From positions 1-64,000 of the forward strand of contig NZ_QGTG01000001.1 of assembly GCF_003182155.1 (NCBI RefSeq): 64,000 bases of DNA, in the 5' to 3' direction. This document shows, piece after piece, positions 29,101 through 37,130 of this stretch; within the stretch, counting starts at the first letter, position 1, and the number at the start of each line of letters is the position of its first letter. Position numbers and translations under genes: made by a program. This DNA comes from Chitinophaga sp. S165 (GTDB lineage Bacteria > Bacteroidota > Bacteroidia > Chitinophagales > Chitinophagaceae). Under the pieces are notes generated by a model that saw nothing but the letters and a program-made list of their open reading frames with translations, searched no databases and was not told where the DNA came from.

Positions 29101-29478
29101 CTTCCGACTAATCATCCGAGTATGGTCGATGATCATTGGCGCCGTCCAGGTGACGTCGTTTCCTTTGCCCAGGCTTCCAGCAGGCGGACCAGTGACGTCC
29201 ATAAAGACAGGCACCTGATTATAGCTTCCACCCATGGATACGCCGATGGCAGTTACCTAAAAGTTAGAAATGCCTACGTTGCCTATACATTCACGGGTAA
29301 CCAACTGTCCCGTATTGGGATCAGCCGCATCAAAGCTTCGCTCAAAGCACGAAACCTGTTCACTTTTACCGGTTACGACGCCACAGACCCGGAAACGGCT
29401 AATCTGTTTGCGCTGCCAACACTTAGAACGGTAGCGGCAAGCGTTCAAATTACTTTCAAAGACTTGCTTAATAAGTAG
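26146..29478 (+). CDS. SusC/RagA TonB-dependent receptor with STN domain (locus 2)
   Basis: The protein has 1110 residues. A signal peptide (IYPLLLLMLFLSLGVNAQD) is followed by an STN domain (about 30-100), a carboxypeptidase-regulatory-like domain (about 130-205, LLGRVLDVKDEPLPGVTITI), the plug (LAASLQGRAAGLSVT, IRGRNSLL, LKDASATAIYGSRGANGVIDI) and the barrel. The STN plus divergent sigma/FecR indicates transenvelope signalling. The usual DGIPYP-type plug segment reads VDKVPYAP here, a mild divergence. SusD follows after four bases. No enzyme gene is in the operon, so the substrate is unknown. Confidence 0.95.
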   Translation: MEMKMYASNIYPLLLLMLFLSLGVNAQDTKLLETTRVSIDEESIRLKPLLRKLEAQSSLKFNAITNWNKRYKLQVFNEQLIKVLEDHFKNKWGFQWQSIDRVVTIWKPTPATPESGKPTPDTKEKVIKSKTLLGRVLDVKDEPLPGVTITIKGTRKGTTADATGHFILPAADSLTTLVFSCIGFKTIEQQCTPAKIVKVRLELSDNSLDEIQVPGYLPTSRRLATDVVSTVKAADIDRYPTGNLAASLQGRAAGLSVTQSNGAPGAAYKFEIRGRNSLLNPPNPFILVDKVPYAPNNQSLNILTSMVSQNTGGGVGAITGIHPGDIESIHILKDASATAIYGSRGANGVIDITTKSAAIGNGIKMVAELMKGYSVPTFRYKMLKTPQYIALRREGLINDKIASSTDPSDDGYAPDMIDTLTNTDWQQILIGNTAVQNSAHVAVSAGTPKTQARIGIGYSDESTPFSDDMTHTLMSVHSSVQYGSRGDKLQIGGSFYMATDKIKSYDASLRPMFTRSNLSRYRPDGSLNFDYSGEQGQHPEADPKKAYHIATDNAMLNLTSRFAVARKVALKARLGYSSIFAGENLQQPIAAQDQAGADTLMGTSTFATNRFESFIIEPMAEYQTEHLKLIVGSSFQYARNRSLRYVGQGYTSDALLGSIDAASHFTDSIQGGSDYKYGSFFGQANYNVFNKYLMTLTYRMDGSSRFSPENRFGHFGAVGIAWNFMEEPFLKPLKSTIEYGKIRASYGVTGNDQIGDYQYLDTWRRSRGEPFQGISGFAPESLYNPEYSWERCRKFDVSLDLQFKRGAWLLGIDYYLNRSDKQLVRFDLPAQAGARSVLKNLDAVIGNQGWEITMSGNLLKRSSLQISTSLNLSLPRNRLIRFNGLERTAYAKDLLINKSVTSLNVFQYGGVDPTTGLHTLVDIDGRAGIDDNDRRYSGHLDPVYFGGISLQINWGKFECSLLGEFKKQTVPSYFYNAVMGDLLLGLPTNHPSMVDDHWRRPGDVVSFAQASSRRTSDVHKDRHLIIASTHGYADGSYLKVRNAYVAYTFTGNQLSRIGISRIKASLKARNLFTFTGYDATDPETANLFALPTLRTVAASVQITFKDLLNK

Positions 29479-29482
29479 ATAA

Positions 29483-30880
29483 ATGAGTGTATTATCAAAA
29501 ACCAGGTGCTTACCCCTTCTTATGCTGGTCGCCGGCCTGGTAAACAGTTGTTCAGATTTTCTGGACGTCGACAGGCCAAGGGACAGGATAACCGGCGATC
29601 AGGCATTCCAAAATGCCGATACTGCCACCCGTAGCGTAACCGGTATTTATGCTGAGATGTCCAGAACCGGTAATATGATATGGGGGTATACCACCGTCTA
29701 TGCCGGGATATGCAGCGATGAATTGGTGTATACCGGCACAGCACTTTCCACACGGGAATATTTCAATGGCGTTATTGATCCCAGTAATGATCTATTGGAA
29801 AAGTGGTTCTGGACATCCCCCTATGAATTGATCCATCACGTCAATAGATGCCTTCAAGGGCTGGAGACCACCAGTGCTTTACCACCTGCCGTGAAAAACC
29901 CCTTAATTGGCGAATGCAGGTTCTTGCGTGCCCTCCTGTATTTTCATCTGGTACAGCTCTTCGGTGATGTACCACTTATAACCGGGACAGATTATACGGT
30001 AACCAGTACCTTACCCAGGGCCAGTAAAGATGTTGTATGGCAGACTATACTCAATGACCTGGGCATTGCCAAAGACCTGCTTTCCAGTGACTATCCATCA
30101 GCCGGTAGGGTCCGGGCTAATAGATGGAGCGCCGTTGCGTTACTTGCCAGGTGTTATCTCTACAGAAAAGAGTGGGCGATGGCGGAGCGGGAAGCCACGG
30201 CACTGATCAACAGTGGCCTTTACCGTTTGGGCACTGTTGAAAACGTGTTTCGGGCAGAAAGTCAGGAAGCGATCCTTCAAGTATTTCCGACCATGACGGG
30301 ATATAGCACTATGGAAGGCTTTCTACTGATCCCTATCGGAAATGTACGCCCCACCTTTGAGCTCTCTTCTTCCCTGTTGGCATTGTTTGAATCGGGGGAT
30401 AAACGAAAAAATGCATGGGTCGGTACCCGTACTGCCAGTGGTAGAACTTACTATTTCCCGCATAAGTATAAGCAACGGCCTGATTTTTCTGTCGGTTTTA
30501 AAGCCGGTGAATACACAACACTATTTCGCCTGTCGGAGATCTACCTGATAAGGGCGGAAAGCCGAATGGCCCTTGGGGAAATGGCCGGTGCAATTGAAGA
30601 TCTGAATGTGGTGCGAAAAAGGGCTGGCCTGTCTCTCATTAGTCCGGCGGCACCCGGCTCGAACGAGGGCGTTTTGGCTGATCTGATCGCACGAGAAAGA
30701 CAGGTTGAACTGTTTGCAGAGGGTGGCCACCGTTGGTTTGACCTCAAACGGTCCGGACATATTAACAACATCATGCGCCAGGCGAAGACCAACTGGAAGT
30801 CTGACTACAGCCTATGGCCCATTCCCAGAGCACAAATTGTCCTCAATCCTGCTTTGAAACAGAATTCGGGTTACCCTTAA
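29483..30880 (+). CDS. SusD/RagB-family lipoprotein (locus 2)
   Basis: This 465-residue protein has the lipobox VAGLVNSCSD (Cys about 23). SusD features are ECRFLRALLYFHLVQLFGDVP (split by usual variation, about 140-160), ARCYLYRKEWAMAEREA, LSEIYLIRAESRMAL, and RERQVELFAEGGHRWFDLKR. It ends IPRAQIVLNPALKQNSGYP, the standard C-terminus. It is translationally close to susC, four bases apart, and is the partner lid of that importer. Confidence 0.95.
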   Translation: MSVLSKTRCLPLLMLVAGLVNSCSDFLDVDRPRDRITGDQAFQNADTATRSVTGIYAEMSRTGNMIWGYTTVYAGICSDELVYTGTALSTREYFNGVIDPSNDLLEKWFWTSPYELIHHVNRCLQGLETTSALPPAVKNPLIGECRFLRALLYFHLVQLFGDVPLITGTDYTVTSTLPRASKDVVWQTILNDLGIAKDLLSSDYPSAGRVRANRWSAVALLARCYLYRKEWAMAEREATALINSGLYRLGTVENVFRAESQEAILQVFPTMTGYSTMEGFLLIPIGNVRPTFELSSSLLALFESGDKRKNAWVGTRTASGRTYYFPHKYKQRPDFSVGFKAGEYTTLFRLSEIYLIRAESRMALGEMAGAIEDLNVVRKRAGLSLISPAAPGSNEGVLADLIARERQVELFAEGGHRWFDLKRSGHINNIMRQAKTNWKSDYSLWPIPRAQIVLNPALKQNSGYP

Positions 30881-30907
30881 CGCCAACCAGCTACCTATTT
30901 GCTGCTA

Positions 30908-31153
30908 TTACCAGGGTAAATTTCCCGTGGTATATATAAAGACATTGTCTTTGGCCCGTAGGCACACAGTTGACGCCGACGTGCATAGATATTGTGCTTC
31001 TTCCTGGGTGGCATTCACAATGATAGTTTGGTTGTTCCAATCTATCCAATCATGCACGATTTCTGAGGAACCATGTCTGACATTGGCTGCGATGGCGCTA
31101 GCCATACCGATCCATGCTGCAGCAGCAGTTACCGTAAGTCTGATCTTGTTCAT
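30908..31153 (-). CDS. Small exported protein
   Basis: The protein has 81 residues with a signal peptide (KIRLTVTAAAAWIGMASAIAA). The mature part has a Cys pair (YLCTSASTVCLRAKDN). Layout and size recall the two small exported paralogues at 16644-17987, but there is no clear sequence identity. It is convergent with the SusD gene. Function is not recognised. Confidence 0.6.
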   Translation of the reverse strand: MNKIRLTVTAAAAWIGMASAIAANVRHGSSEIVHDWIDWNNQTIIVNATQEEAQYLCTSASTVCLRAKDNVFIYTTGNLPW

Positions 31154-31755
31154 ACGTAAGGTTTATGTGATGTGAATAATCGCGGTTGTCTTCGGTGGGG
31201 ATGTTCCTGAGTGGAAGTCCATTTACGATGCAATGCCTTTAAAATCCGGTTTGTAATTTCTGTAGCGTACTTTTTCTTACACTTTTGCTCAAAGGCGGTA
31301 CCGTGGAAGCCATAAATAAAAGGCCGTCTCGCACGATCAGCACAAAAGCGTTGCGATAGGCAAACGGGGCCAAACTAATAGTGTTGAAACCATCATTTGG
31401 TGTTGCTTATCTGCATAAATGTTTAGGTGCCATACATGAGCGGGTATGGCAATGCTGTGATATTGGTGTCGAGAAAGTAATAGTAGGCAACACAATTTTC
31501 CCAGCTGCTTGTAGCTTAGGCGTTTATTGAATTGTCCAGATGATCGGATAGTTGGTTATTTTGATGCTGATTAATTCCCCCTTAGTAGATATAAGCCAAA
31601 CCCTTAGTGTAAAATGTGGCGATTCGTATGCATAATACAAAAAATACTTCTTAAGTTCGTTAATGATTAGTTAACGGAATTTGTATTTTTTGATTACTAG
31701 TAATGTTTGTCTCTTGAAAAAGCATAAGATCTAATATTGAATAAAACAAATAATG
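31154..31755. other. Non-coding 600 bases with one hairpin
   Basis: No gene is convincing. This is the boundary between the second Sus locus and the defence island. The right end contains the hairpin at 31638-31692. Confidence 0.4.
31638..31692. terminator. Interrupted hairpin, probable terminator of the HNH gene
   Basis: The outer arms are CAAAAAATAC and GTATTTTTTG; the inner arms are CGTTAA and TTAACG. AT-rich arms on both sides would terminate in either direction. It begins 64 bases after the HNH gene stop on the minus strand. Confidence 0.45.
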
Positions 31756-32913
31756 TCACTGGCTTGATCTATTCGATAATTTTTTGTGCTTGTTGAAAAA
31801 ATGGATTAGAAACGGTCCAATCTTTTGGTTAAAAACTGCCAAAATCTTGTTTACCGATTCGTTAGATATTTCTTCTTCATCGAAATTTGGTCCCAATACC
31901 TCGATGATCGCTTCCACTCCTGTCTCTTCGATTTTATCTTCATACTGAAATAATTCCACCAGACCCAGGATTCGTGAAGTAGCCGACTTTAGCGACGATC
32001 GTATTGCTTGGGCCATTTCATCCTTCACCTTAGTGGTCAATATGGCTGTTTTGTATGCGGTTCGGCCAGGATAGAAAAACGATACTTCTTTGTCAACTTC
32101 CTGGTGCGTCATTACATCATAACAATAAGTATAGCTACAGCTAGGGCCTGCATAAGTTTCCGATAAATTTACAATATAAGATGCGCTGCTGAAGAGAATG
32201 ATGTATGCCACCAGTGTATGTGTGTCTGGATTGCCCTGTAAACATATAGTATGGGACACTTCACGTGGATTCCAACTTATCGATGGTTCTATCAGGTGGT
32301 GATGGACATACTCATCATTATTCAGGTTGCCATTGATAAAGTCCAATAACGGAGTAACATACTTTCTGTCTCCATGTTTGGATAAATAATAGTTCAATGC
32401 AATTTTTCCTACTGCTTTTAACAGTGAATCTCCTCCCACATTCATTTGAATTTGAATTGGCTCCTCCATATAACTGGATGATCTTTCTACCTTATTTTCC
32501 ATTTCCATAAAATCGGACCCAGGATATTTCTTCTTAAATCCTTTCAGAATAGCTTGAAATTCTTCCTCGTTTCTCGCATTGATAGAGTAACCATTGGCGG
32601 TTTTTGTTACGGGGGAATGAACGGGTTCGGGAAAACGGCCGTCCTTAAGTGTAAATAGCTTTCCCGATGGTGAAATTAGGTTTTTAAGTATCGGAAGTTC
32701 TTTGCTTCTTTGTCGTTTTAAACGTAGCAGGGCCACAAAGCTTTCAAATTGCTTTGAAAGATCTTTATCAATCGTACTACCATATTTACTATTGCAGTTT
32801 CTACACAAAAGTTCCGTTGAAGTAAGCCTGCCGCCGATTCCTTGCGGCAATATGTGTTCCTCAGAACTGTTCTCGGTAGTGAAAGGGACATTACAATTAT
32901 AACACGTCATCAT
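31756..32913 (-). CDS. HNH-type nuclease-like protein
   Basis: This 385-residue protein has an N-terminal zinc-binding HNH domain of the HNH_5 type. It shows CYNC (Cys4, Cys7), EHILPQGIGG (His20), and LLCRNCN (Cys37, Cys40), the spacing expected for a metal-stabilised HNH nuclease. The remaining 330 residues are not recognised. HNH proteins of this type act on DNA and are frequent in defence islands. It sits beside CBASS but is separated from it by 350 bases, so a role in CBASS is not implied. Confidence 0.7.
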   Translation of the reverse strand: MMTCYNCNVPFTTENSSEEHILPQGIGGRLTSTELLCRNCNSKYGSTIDKDLSKQFESFVALLRLKRQRSKELPILKNLISPSGKLFTLKDGRFPEPVHSPVTKTANGYSINARNEEEFQAILKGFKKKYPGSDFMEMENKVERSSSYMEEPIQIQMNVGGDSLLKAVGKIALNYYLSKHGDRKYVTPLLDFINGNLNNDEYVHHHLIEPSISWNPREVSHTICLQGNPDTHTLVAYIILFSSASYIVNLSETYAGPSCSYTYCYDVMTHQEVDKEVSFFYPGRTAYKTAILTTKVKDEMAQAIRSSLKSATSRILGLVELFQYEDKIEETGVEAIIEVLGPNFDEEEISNESVNKILAVFNQKIGPFLIHFFNKHKKLSNRSSQ

Positions 32914-33266
32914 TTTTTACACCGGTTTGTTGAATGTTGTAGCAGAAGTAAAAGTGCTTTGCTTATTTATGGCCATCTGTGTCACCCTAGATCGAAAAAG
33001 GCCGTAATAATTTGCCATACGTATAACCTATATCTCTGCAAGTTCACCAAACTTGCAGACAGCTGTCAGGGTGTGGCGAACAATGGTGACGGAAGTTTGT
33101 AATGATCAAAGTATGCCTCATGGCGCTGATCAAATCTCTACTACAGTTTAGGCAATTATTTTCAATTTATTGACTATATGCATGTTTATTTCAACAGCTG
33201 GGCAAGGCTACCAAAAAAAACGAACAATGGTGTTCCAAAAGTTGTCAGTTAACGCTAGCCTTAGCT
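32914..33266. other. Intergenic region with a 9-bp hairpin and a direct repeat
   Basis: CTGCAAGTT and AACTTGCAG (33036-33058) form a perfect stem with a five-base loop. A 12-base direct repeat, CGAACAATGGTG, occurs near 33077 and 33220. No gene is seen. The hairpin may end the CBASS transcript or regulate the HNH gene. Confidence 0.4.
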
Positions 33267-33929
33267 TCATAACACGCCGTATCGCCTGCCGATCATCAGC
33301 GCATTCATTCGCAAGATCTCAACACCAACTTCCTGGAGCATTTGAAACGCTTTTTTGTGGCAATGCCTATATTTTAATCCACTGCCACAAAAACAATAAC
33401 TGGTCCTCGGCGGGCATGTATTCTCGGCGATGTACAGTAGCTGCCTGACCGTTACCCCCGGTGAACCATCTGTCCCCAGCACATGGCTGTAATATTCCAA
33501 TAGGCCTTTGACGCCATGAGCGTATTCGCCGTTGACATAATACCCTTCTACCCGGCGATGGGTCTGATTAAAAAGATAGGGCATCACCTGTTCGTCGATA
33601 TATTCCGTAACCGTTATTCCTTTTTTACAGCGTAATATCTCCTCGGCCGGTATGGTTGTACAACAGGTAAATGTATCCTCGTTAACATGCCAGTCACCAA
33701 TACGGGGAATTTTTCCACCTGTTTCATAGAGGTAAGGAAATCGGTGAGGGAACTGTTCAGAGGCGTGGATCTCCACTTCATATTCCTCCCAGAGCCGCCC
33801 ATCCCGGTCAATCACGGGTAGACAACCGGCTAAAACTACCCGGTCATCGACCCCAACTTTGCGCAAAGTTGGATAAGCCGCAATCGCCTGGTCTAACTGG
33901 TCTAAAAAACACGCATATCCGTTATTCAT
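33267..33929 (-). CDS. E2-like protein with C-terminal SEC-C motif, CBASS accessory
   Basis: The protein has 220 residues from MNNGYACFLDQLDQAI. The ATG overlaps the CD-NTase stop by 8 bases (ATGAATAA), which decides the start and shows tight coupling. Residues about 45-150 fit the ubiquitin-conjugating (E2-like) fold of type II CBASS accessory proteins, with hydrophobic strand-loop patterns around FPHRFPYLYETGGKIPRI and a Cys pair in TFTCCTTIP that is the best candidate for the catalytic Cys. The C-terminus has a SEC-C zinc motif (CFCGSGLKYRHCH). In known systems such proteins covalently conjugate the CD-NTase and raise its activity. There is no E1 or JAB domain here, so this is the short form. 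Confidence 0.75.
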   Translation of the reverse strand: MNNGYACFLDQLDQAIAAYPTLRKVGVDDRVVLAGCLPVIDRDGRLWEEYEVEIHASEQFPHRFPYLYETGGKIPRIGDWHVNEDTFTCCTTIPAEEILRCKKGITVTEYIDEQVMPYLFNQTHRRVEGYYVNGEYAHGVKGLLEYYSHVLGTDGSPGVTVRQLLYIAENTCPPRTSYCFCGSGLKYRHCHKKAFQMLQEVGVEILRMNALMIGRRYGVL

Positions 33930-34977
33930 AGATATTTCCGTAAGGTTTATTGGATCCAACACCAGCAACAAGGCCGGAACTGGGTTTAATGTAAGGTGCA
34001 CTATGCCTTACAATTTCCTGGCATTTAAAGCGCTTTCCCAGACTTTTTTGCCAGTGCTCACATGCAGTCTGAGGATCGGGTTCCGCCAGCGCCTTTTTGG
34101 CATTTTCGATGAACTGCTGCAGGTAGCGCATGAACGCATCCTTATGCTCATAAGTGGCCAGCAGGTCTTCTCCAACGGGTGAGGTAGGCCGCAGACACTG
34201 AAACTTCTTACGTAAAGAGCTCTCAATCAATACCAACGTTTCCTTTAGCGCAATATCGTCCCTATCATGTGGATAGTAGTTGTTGGCGACCAATATGGTC
34301 ATTATGAGCCCACAGGGCATTTCCTCCCTTCTTAGATCGCCCCAGCTTTTTAAATATCGCACAATACGACGGATCTGCACGTCATTTTTGCGAACATCAC
34401 TTAGCCAGCGTTCATACTGAGAGAACAGCCGCGCTTCATAAATGAAACTTTTCTGGAAGCCAGATTGGGCCTTTTCTTCAAACCAGGCGATGAATTCAAC
34501 GGGGTTGCTGAGTATCCATCCTTTTGATTTTACAGCCAGGTCGGGACACTCCTTATTACCGGCGTAGTAGATCGGCAGATCTATATGAAATCCCTTTTTG
34601 TCGATGACCCGTACGCAGGTTTCTTTATCAATGACTTCTTTGGAAGCGTCATAGTCACCAATGGCGTCCAGCACCGTTTTATGAAATACTGCCGGAGCCG
34701 GCCTTTTTCCAGGAGGCAAAGGGCCAATGAAGTAAACCCCATCATCCAGGTCGTAATCATCATTTTCAGGGGCGATGATCGTGTCAGTCTCAAATGAGCC
34801 CTGGCTCTGAAACTCCAGTTCTTCGTAGGGTTTATCTTCTACGTGTTGAAACTGTTCATGGCGCTGGTATATACGGCCACGTAATTCGTTACGGGACGCT
34901 ATCAATTCTTCCCGCTTTTCATCTGAGAGGCGTATCACTTGATTATAACCGCCGAAAGTCTTATGCAAATTTGCCAT
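33922..34977 (-). CDS. CBASS cyclic-nucleotide synthase (CD-NTase)
   Basis: This 351-residue enzyme makes a cyclic di- or oligonucleotide signal on phage infection. The nucleotidyltransferase motif is visible: Gly60-Ser61 (SQGSFETD), the metal-binding Asp76 and Asp78 in DDYDLDD, and the third Asp133 in HIDLPIYY. The order of motifs and length match DncV-type enzymes. The signal made cannot be told from sequence; a patatin effector is often paired with cyclic GMP-AMP. The C-terminus is glycine-rich but ends in GNIYE rather than Gly or Ala, which matters if it is conjugated through its tail. It is the middle gene of the operon. Confidence 0.92.
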   Translation of the reverse strand: MANLHKTFGGYNQVIRLSDEKREELIASRNELRGRIYQRHEQFQHVEDKPYEELEFQSQGSFETDTIIAPENDDYDLDDGVYFIGPLPPGKRPAPAVFHKTVLDAIGDYDASKEVIDKETCVRVIDKKGFHIDLPIYYAGNKECPDLAVKSKGWILSNPVEFIAWFEEKAQSGFQKSFIYEARLFSQYERWLSDVRKNDVQIRRIVRYLKSWGDLRREEMPCGLIMTILVANNYYPHDRDDIALKETLVLIESSLRKKFQCLRPTSPVGEDLLATYEHKDAFMRYLQQFIENAKKALAEPDPQTACEHWQKSLGKRFKCQEIVRHSAPYIKPSSGLVAGVGSNKPYGNIYE

Positions 34978-34982
34978 TGTTG

Positions 34983-35990
34983 TTATAGTTTAAAGAGTTT
35001 TTTATTGTTAAAAAAGGCGCATACGGCAGCATCTTTTTTGGCTATCGTGCCCCGGTCGTTACCCTTACCTTTGATGAAACGAAGGGCCTTTTTGTTGGCC
35101 CCATCCAGTTTTACCAGTTGTTGCTGTTCTGCCGAGATCTGTTCAGAAGGGATCCTGATATATTTTACTTTTATATCATTCATTTCGCAAAGTTTTTGAA
35201 GAAAATAGTCAGTGAAAGCGCTTTGCCCGATGAGTGATGGTTCAAAAAGTTCAGCCCCCCAGCGCAGAAAAGAACGGCGCCTTGCCAGGCCAGGGGATCT
35301 TCCTGCAGTATTGTTCAGGCTGCTGACAGAAAGCACCTCGACGGCGTTAAACGGCTTATCCTTTCCTACGAAATATGTTAAAGCCTCGATGATACCCACC
35401 AGTGCTGGGTTATTTGCCCAGACACCCCCATCAATAAATTGTTTATAGTTATAATGGGGTATCTCACACAGTGGGAAAAATGTTGGCGCCGCCGATGTAG
35501 CCAAGGCGACGTCCACCAGTTTAGCGCCATTGTCACGATCCAGCAAGCCATGATCGCGTTTGAAGACCCAGGGACGTGCATCCGTTATAGAATAGGAGGG
35601 GATGCAGACCAGGTTTTGCAGGTCTGCTACAGTATGAGTTCCGAAGAATTCTTCCAAAACCCCCTTTAACGGTTTATCTGAATATTTGCCACCCCAAATG
35701 GCCTGGCACAAACTCCGCCATCCAGGCAGAATACTGGGTGGAAATATTTTGCGGCCCTGCTTTTCATAAATGGCGCTGATTTCACTGGCCGGCTTACCCA
35801 GCGCCAGTGCCAGGGCGATCAGCCCTCCGGTAGAGGTACCGCATATCATGTCGAAGTACTCAGAGCATTGGCCGAAGCGCTGTTCCAGGTGTTCCAGGAT
35901 GGTAGAGGAATAGAGTCCTTTGATACCACCCCCATCGATGGTCAGGGTTTTAAAAGGTCTGTAATCCGTAATTATGGTGTTTTGTTCCAT
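34983..35990 (-). CDS. capV: CBASS patatin-like phospholipase effector
   Basis: The protein has 335 residues from MEQNTIITDYRPFK; the open frame upstream of this lies in the promoter region. It is a patatin phospholipase that, once bound by the cyclic nucleotide, degrades membrane lipid and kills the infected cell. The oxyanion loop DGGGIKG (19-25), the nucleophile Ser53 in GTSTGG, and the catalytic Asp187 in FIDGG are all present, so it should be active. It is the first gene of the operon and is five bases upstream of the CD-NTase. Confidence 0.92.
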   Translation of the reverse strand: MEQNTIITDYRPFKTLTIDGGGIKGLYSSTILEHLEQRFGQCSEYFDMICGTSTGGLIALALALGKPASEISAIYEKQGRKIFPPSILPGWRSLCQAIWGGKYSDKPLKGVLEEFFGTHTVADLQNLVCIPSYSITDARPWVFKRDHGLLDRDNGAKLVDVALATSAAPTFFPLCEIPHYNYKQFIDGGVWANNPALVGIIEALTYFVGKDKPFNAVEVLSVSSLNNTAGRSPGLARRRSFLRWGAELFEPSLIGQSAFTDYFLQKLCEMNDIKVKYIRIPSEQISAEQQQLVKLDGANKKALRFIKGKGNDRGTIAKKDAAVCAFFNNKKLFKL

Positions 35991-36053
35991 TTTCCTTACT
36001 TTAGTAATACGAGCTTTTGCCCTCACCTTATACTTAACTGCCAATGGCTGAAA

Positions 36054-36067
36054 TTCCCCGCGGGGAA
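36054..36067. promoter_or_regulatory. Perfect palindrome in the divergent CBASS / sigma-like promoter region
   Basis: TTCCCCGCGGGGAA is a perfect 14-bp palindrome without a loop, which fits a dimeric repressor site better than a hairpin. It lies in the 98-base gap between the capV start (35990) and the sigma-like gene start (36089). It is GC-rich in AT-rich surroundings. A protein of the neighbouring module is the natural candidate to bind it. Confidence 0.55.
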
Positions 36068-36088
36068 AAAATTATTTTTTCGGTTATA

Positions 36089-36727
36089 ATGGAAATAGAA
36101 TTAGGAAAACATCTCAAATGGAACCAACGTAAGTTGGATAAGCTCCCTGACCAGGAGAGGGCTTGGGCAGCAGCCATTGAGAAATGCCGTCGTCATATCA
36201 ATATTCGTCTTTACAAGAAGACGCATTTCGGCGCGCATGCAGAAGCTCGGCTTGGCATGGACGCTATGGACTATTATGTTGGCTACGCCATTGATGCTGT
36301 TCTGGACGGGCGTTGGCAATGGAAAGACGAATACACTCTTTCCCAGCAGCTAACTCGGATTGCCGAGAGTGTTATCAGTAAAGAGGTTGAGAAATACGAA
36401 ACTGAGCGTAAAAACCAGGAACCCATAGTGGTATCATATAACGACCTGGAAACGCTCCTGTATGACCAAGAAGCGATACCACCCAGTTTTAATGATATGG
36501 ATCAGATGATCCTCGAACAAAAAATAGAGGCAATTGAATCAATTATCAGCGGTGATACAGAATTGGAGGTGTTTTGGGACAGTGTGAAAGAAGGTGGTAA
36601 ACCGGCCGAAATTGCAGTCATTCTGGAAATGACGCCTCACCAGGTATATAAACTAAGAGATCGTTTTAAAAGCAAAATTCAGACTTCTCCCTATTTTGAA
36701 TCGGAGTTCTATGCAAAAGACAAATAG
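36089..36727 (+). CDS. Sigma-70-like DNA-binding protein, divergent from CBASS
   Basis: The protein has 212 residues from MEIELGKHLKW. A start 15 codons upstream would translate the palindrome, so the later ATG was chosen. A region-2-like helical part is visible (about 50-110, LGMDAMDYYVGYAIDAVL, then TLSQQLTRIAESVISKEVEKY). A C-terminal region-4-like helix-turn-helix is near 165-200 (GGKPAEIAVILEMTPHQVYKLRD). It resembles sigma-like proteins more than ordinary repressors. It overlaps the next gene by 17 bases and forms a three-gene unit with the ImmA-type protease. It may control the CBASS operon, by context only. Confidence 0.7.
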   Translation: MEIELGKHLKWNQRKLDKLPDQERAWAAAIEKCRRHINIRLYKKTHFGAHAEARLGMDAMDYYVGYAIDAVLDGRWQWKDEYTLSQQLTRIAESVISKEVEKYETERKNQEPIVVSYNDLETLLYDQEAIPPSFNDMDQMILEQKIEAIESIISGDTELEVFWDSVKEGGKPAEIAVILEMTPHQVYKLRDRFKSKIQTSPYFESEFYAKDK

Positions 36728-37130
36728 TGAAATCTTGAATCATTTTTACGGATTACTCCTGGATATGAATTTCCAGGAGCCGGATGACGATATTGTGCGA
36801 GGGGATAACTATAAACAGGATCCATTCATAGCAAAGCATTTGCGCCATATAAAGCTCAGGTCTGCCAAAATCAGGGTGATCCAGCAGCAATCCTTGTATA
36901 ATAATCTGATCGCTGAAATTCAGCGATTAAAAGAATTCGGCTTCGGCAAATTACAACAATTGCTGTCGCCAACTGAAGCACAACAGCTACAACCATTATT
37001 CAACCGGTTTGAACAGCTTACTGACAAAGACGCCGCCTCTATAGCTGAAGATCAGGAGCTGTTGCAGTTATTTACTGCCCTGAAAGATAAACTGGACAAT
37101 TCAACTAATGATGAGCATTCCCACCCTTAG
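36711..37130 (+). CDS. Helical protein between sigma-like and ImmA-like genes
   Basis: The protein has 139 residues from MQKTNSEILNHFYG and overlaps the sigma-like gene by 17 bases and the protease gene by 23 bases. It is predicted to be almost all helix, with amphipathic stretches such as LYNNLIAEIQRLKEFGFGKL. No known family was recognised. Its place between a sigma-like protein and a protease suggests an anti-sigma or protease substrate, but this is context only. Confidence 0.6.
   Translation: MQKTNSEILNHFYGLLLDMNFQEPDDDIVRGDNYKQDPFIAKHLRHIKLRSAKIRVIQQQSLYNNLIAEIQRLKEFGFGKLQQLLSPTEAQQLQPLFNRFEQLTDKDAASIAEDQELLQLFTALKDKLDNSTNDEHSHP

Noticed and set aside
33077..33231. CGAACAATGGTG direct repeat as a CRISPR or att site
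   Set aside because: There are only two copies, 143 bases apart, with no array or integrase; probably chance or a small operator pair.
36044..36088. Upstream start of the sigma-like gene (MAEIPRGEK)
   Set aside because: It would translate the perfect palindrome; the ATG at 36089 leaves that as regulatory DNA.
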